Positions 6,365 through 7,951 of a stretch of DNA of 7,951 nt are shown piece after piece; within the stretch, counting starts at the first letter, position 1; every line of letters starts with the position of its first letter. The DNA lies in contig JAITTA010000237.1 of NCBI GenBank assembly GCA_031287395.1, positions 1 through 7,951 of the forward strand, given 5' to 3'. The position numbers were made by a program, and so were the translations under genes. The DNA comes from Dysgonamonadaceae bacterium. Its GTDB lineage: Bacteria; Bacteroidota; Bacteroidia; Bacteroidales; Azobacteroidaceae. Below the pieces are notes generated by a model. The model was not told the origin of the DNA. It made no database searches and saw only the letters and a list, made by a program, of their open reading frames with translations.

Positions 6365-7411
6365 ATGAGACGAAAAATGAGAAACAGGAATTTATCATCA
6401 AAAATTACATACACTGGAACGAATAAGACGCCAACGAATATTCAATTTATTCAATACAACGAGTTGAGTCATACGGAGAAAACAATCAGTGAGATACAAG
6501 ATATAGTGTCTCAGATCAATGATCAGACTGTAAGTTGGATTCGTGTCACCGGTTTGAATGATCCGGAATTGATTATCCGTCTGGTAAAAAAATTCGGATT
6601 GAATATCATGGATGCCAAAGACGTACTCTCCGTTTATCAGATTATCACGGTGGAAGAATACGACAAAAATGTGTTTATCGCTCTTCCGGTACAATATTAT
6701 AACAACGATCAGGATGTAATCGAACATGTCGCTTTGATTCTTGGGGAAAATTATGTGATCAGTTTTCAGGAAAGTGATAATCCTTTATTCGATAGTATTC
6801 ATGCAGCTATTAAAGAAAATTCGCTTCGGATCAATAATAAAAAAGCGGATTTTCTTCTGGCAAGTCTATTAGGAGTGATCATCAGTAATTACGGCGAATG
6901 TGTGAACTCCCTGGAAAACAACCTCGAAGATCTGGAAGACCAATTGCTGGATACCAAAGAGCTGAGGAAGAATCTGATTGGCGATATTCAGGAAAAACGC
7001 CGGGAGATGATTCGCTTGCGTAAGTTACTTCTTCCGTTCAAAGAACAAATGGCTAAATTGCTGAGAGTAGATAAATCCTTGATTTGTACAGAAGAAATTT
7101 CTTATTTTAAAGATGTTTATGATCAATTATTATATGCCCTTCAAAGTCTGGAGTCCTGCCGTGAAATCATGTCGTCATTGATTGATTTGTATTTGAATAA
7201 TAACGACTTGAAGATGAACCAAATTATGAAACGGCTGACTGCCGTTGCCACAATTTTCATTCCGTTGACTTTCCTCGTAGGGGTATGGGGGATGAATTTT
7301 AAGTTTATGCCGGAACTTTACTGGCAATACGGATATTATGTTGCCTGGGGAATTATGGTTCTCATCGGTCTTGTCCTGGTCTGGTATCTGAAAAAGAAAG
7401 GTTGGTTTTGA
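6365..7411 (+). CDS. corA: CorA family magnesium/cobalt transporter
   Basis: This 348-aa inner-membrane ion channel mediates Mg2+ (and Co2+/Ni2+) uptake as a homopentamer. The length is close to that of the well-studied Thermotoga CorA. The order is canonical: a soluble alpha/beta cytoplasmic domain (about 25-165), then long charged helices (about 175-285; LENNLEDLEDQLLDTKELRK is coiled-coil-like). Two C-terminal transmembrane helices follow (about 289-308 and 320-341). The signature GMN is intact at G309-M310-N311, at the end of TM1 (FLVGVWGMNF). The loop after it, KFMPELYWQYG, contains the usual acidic residue, and the protein ends in a basic KKKGWF tail. The ATG at 6365 is used; an in-frame ATG four codons later (6377) is also possible. 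It is transcribed divergently from the ECF operon. No convincing GC-containing terminator follows; the downstream DNA is only A/T-rich. Confidence 0.95.
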   Translation: MRRKMRNRNLSSKITYTGTNKTPTNIQFIQYNELSHTEKTISEIQDIVSQINDQTVSWIRVTGLNDPELIIRLVKKFGLNIMDAKDVLSVYQIITVEEYDKNVFIALPVQYYNNDQDVIEHVALILGENYVISFQESDNPLFDSIHAAIKENSLRINNKKADFLLASLLGVIISNYGECVNSLENNLEDLEDQLLDTKELRKNLIGDIQEKRREMIRLRKLLLPFKEQMAKLLRVDKSLICTEEISYFKDVYDQLLYALQSLESCREIMSSLIDLYLNNNDLKMNQIMKRLTAVATIFIPLTFLVGVWGMNFKFMPELYWQYGYYVAWGIMVLIGLVLVWYLKKKGWF

Positions 7412-7447
7412 AGTTTATAAAAAAATGAATAAATTTTTTAATTTTTT

Positions 7448-7478
7448 TTTGTAGATTTAGAAAAATATCCTACCTTTG
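7448..7478 (+). promoter_or_regulatory. Consensus Bacteroidota promoter for tRNA-Val
   Basis: TTTG at 7448-7451 and TACCTTTG at 7471-7478 are separated by exactly 19 nt, a full match to the -33/-7 pattern of the primary sigma factor in this phylum. The predicted start, near 7485, lies about 30 nt before the tRNA. Confidence 0.85.
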
Positions 7479-7513
7479 CATCGCTTTTCAGATAAAAGAG
7501 CGATAATGAAATC

Positions 7514-7591
7514 GGGCGTTTAGCTCAGCTGGTTCAGAGCATCTGCCTTACAAGCAGAGGGTCGGCGGTTCGAATCCGTCAACGCCCACCA
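7514..7591 (+). tRNA. tRNA-Val (anticodon TAC), CCA encoded
   Basis: All arms fold. The acceptor stem GGGCGTT (7514-7520) pairs with AACGCCC (7581-7587). The D-arm is GCTC/GAGC with GG in its loop. The anticodon arm TCTGC-CTTACAA-GCAGA carries anticodon TAC. The T-arm is GGCGG-TTCGAAT-CCGTC with one G-T pair. The discriminator base is A7588, and CCA is encoded at 7589-7591. The first and last bases form a regular seven-pair acceptor stem. It decodes GUA and related valine codons. Confidence 0.97.
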
Positions 7592-7609
7592 GGACACAAA
7601 ATCCGGTGG
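7586..7609 (+). other. Hairpin built on the tRNA 3' CCA end
   Basis: CCACC (7586-7590) pairs with GGTGG (7605-7609) and GGA (7592-7594) with TCC (7602-7604), leaving a single bulged A7591 and a 7-nt loop. The 5' arm includes the discriminator, CC of the CCA end and two acceptor bases, so it competes with the mature tRNA fold. There is no T-run. A role in precursor processing is inferred only. Confidence 0.4.
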
Positions 7610-7644
7610 AAGTCAGTAAAAGACAGAAGCAACCATTACAAGAC

Positions 7645-7683
7645 AAAAAGTCTGTTAGTCAGTAGATTAGCAGACTTTTTTCT
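7645..7683 (+). terminator. Intrinsic terminator downstream of tRNA-Val
   Basis: AAAAAGTCTG (7645-7654) is complementary to CAGACTTTTT (7671-7680), a perfect 10-bp stem extendable by three weaker pairs. A T-rich tract follows. It lies about 55 nt past the tRNA end, so the primary transcript carries a trailer containing the preceding hairpin. Confidence 0.8.
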
Positions 7684-7755
7684 TTTTACACGGTGGACAC
7701 GAGAGGGCACGGAAAGACAATAAAAGACAAGGGGTTCAGGGATCACCGAAAAAAC

Positions 7756-7786
7756 TTGAGGGGAAAAAATTAAATAATTATCTTTG
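7756..7786 (+). promoter_or_regulatory. Promoter at the left end of the insertion sequence
   Basis: TTG at 7756-7758 and TATCTTTG at 7779-7786 are 20 nt apart and fit the TTG / TAnnTTTG pattern. The predicted start near 7792-7794 is only 5-7 nt before the transposase ATG, so the transcript would be nearly leaderless. Confidence 0.55.
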
Positions 7787-7798
7787 AAGGCAAAAAAG

Positions 7799-7951
7799 AT
7801 GATCAAAGATGGTTATAGCCTGTTGTTACCTACAGGTTTTACAGATTATTTCGACATAGTAAAAGTCGAAGAAGGAATAAAAGCGATTACCATTTACCTG
7901 GAAGAAAAGCTTGAAGTTGGATCAGATTCAAAAAATCCACAGTTAGAAAGT
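7799..7951 (+). CDS. ISAon1-type transposase, N-terminal ORF (3' truncated by window)
   Basis: Fifty-one codons are visible before the window ends. The protein begins MIKDGYSLLLPTGFTDYFDI and continues with a YLEEKLEV segment. This LLP-G-DYFDI-IYLEEK pattern is that of the small N-terminal ORF of ISAon1-type transposases, common in Bacteroidales. That ORF precedes the catalytic ORF in such elements. The ATG at 7799 is the first in frame after the stop at 7775-7777 and lies directly behind a promoter. Whether the element is intact cannot be judged, because the DDE-bearing ORF lies outside. Confidence 0.75.
   Translation, partial: MIKDGYSLLLPTGFTDYFDIVKVEEGIKAITIYLEEKLEVGSDSKNPQLES

Larger units (their letters stand above)
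7731..7951 (+). mobile_element. Insertion sequence of ISAon1 type, left part only
   Basis: The ORF at the right edge is the N-terminal transposase gene of an ISAon1-type element, in which, as I recall, a second ORF encodes an ISL3-like DDE transposase. The left end must lie between the tRNA terminator and 7799. GGGG at 7731-7734 followed by TTCAGGGATCACC is a plausible terminal sequence, but the other end is outside the window, so neither the inverted repeat nor a target duplication can be verified. The start coordinate is a guess. Confidence 0.5.

Noticed and set aside
6398..6727. 109-aa antisense ORF inside corA
   Set aside because: It is opposite a clearly conserved CorA domain, so it is a shadow frame.
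7412..7447. Intrinsic terminator after corA
   Set aside because: Only an A-run/T-run complementarity without GC pairs is present; too weak to call.

Overview
The window looks like chromosome from a Bacteroidales-type member of the Bacteroidota. The protein families fit: a zinc-less anti-sigma factor beside an ECF sigma factor, DUF4252-like and beta-barrel envelope proteins, and an ISAon1-type transposase. Several promoters fit the TTG / TAnnTTTG pattern of that phylum, start codons lack Shine-Dalgarno sequences, and spacers are very A+T-rich. The genus cannot be named from sequence alone.

Layout. (1) Positions 1-308 hold the last ~100 codons of the translational GTPase TypA/BipA. (2) Positions 404-3352 hold a tldD-pmbA(tldE) pair on the + strand: a zinc metalloprotease subunit with HExxxH and a twin-arginine-like N-terminus, then its non-catalytic partner. 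A perfect 15-bp bidirectional terminator (3354-3386) closes the pair. (3) On the - strand, converging on that terminator, is a four-gene operon read from 6217 to 3498: ECF sigma factor, single-span anti-sigma-like protein, small secreted DUF4252-like protein, and an exported beta-barrel protein with an extra N-terminal domain. Spacers are only 11-13 nt. (4) Divergent from it is corA (6365-7411), a Mg2+/Co2+ channel. (5) A tRNA-Val(TAC) with a textbook promoter and a terminator lies at 7448-7683. (6) The right edge enters an insertion sequence whose ISAon1-type transposase N-terminal ORF starts at 7799 and runs off the window.

How the genes may work together. The sigma operon has the architecture of an envelope-sensing circuit: sigma factor in the cytoplasm, membrane-spanning regulator, periplasmic protein, outer-membrane barrel. 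TldD/TldE is a peptide-degrading complex whose location is uncertain, because only TldD carries an export-like signal. The least-explained parts are the sigma operon's envelope half, the Tat-like TldD paired with a signal-less TldE, and several short palindromes in the spacers. No CRISPR array, prophage or defence island is visible.
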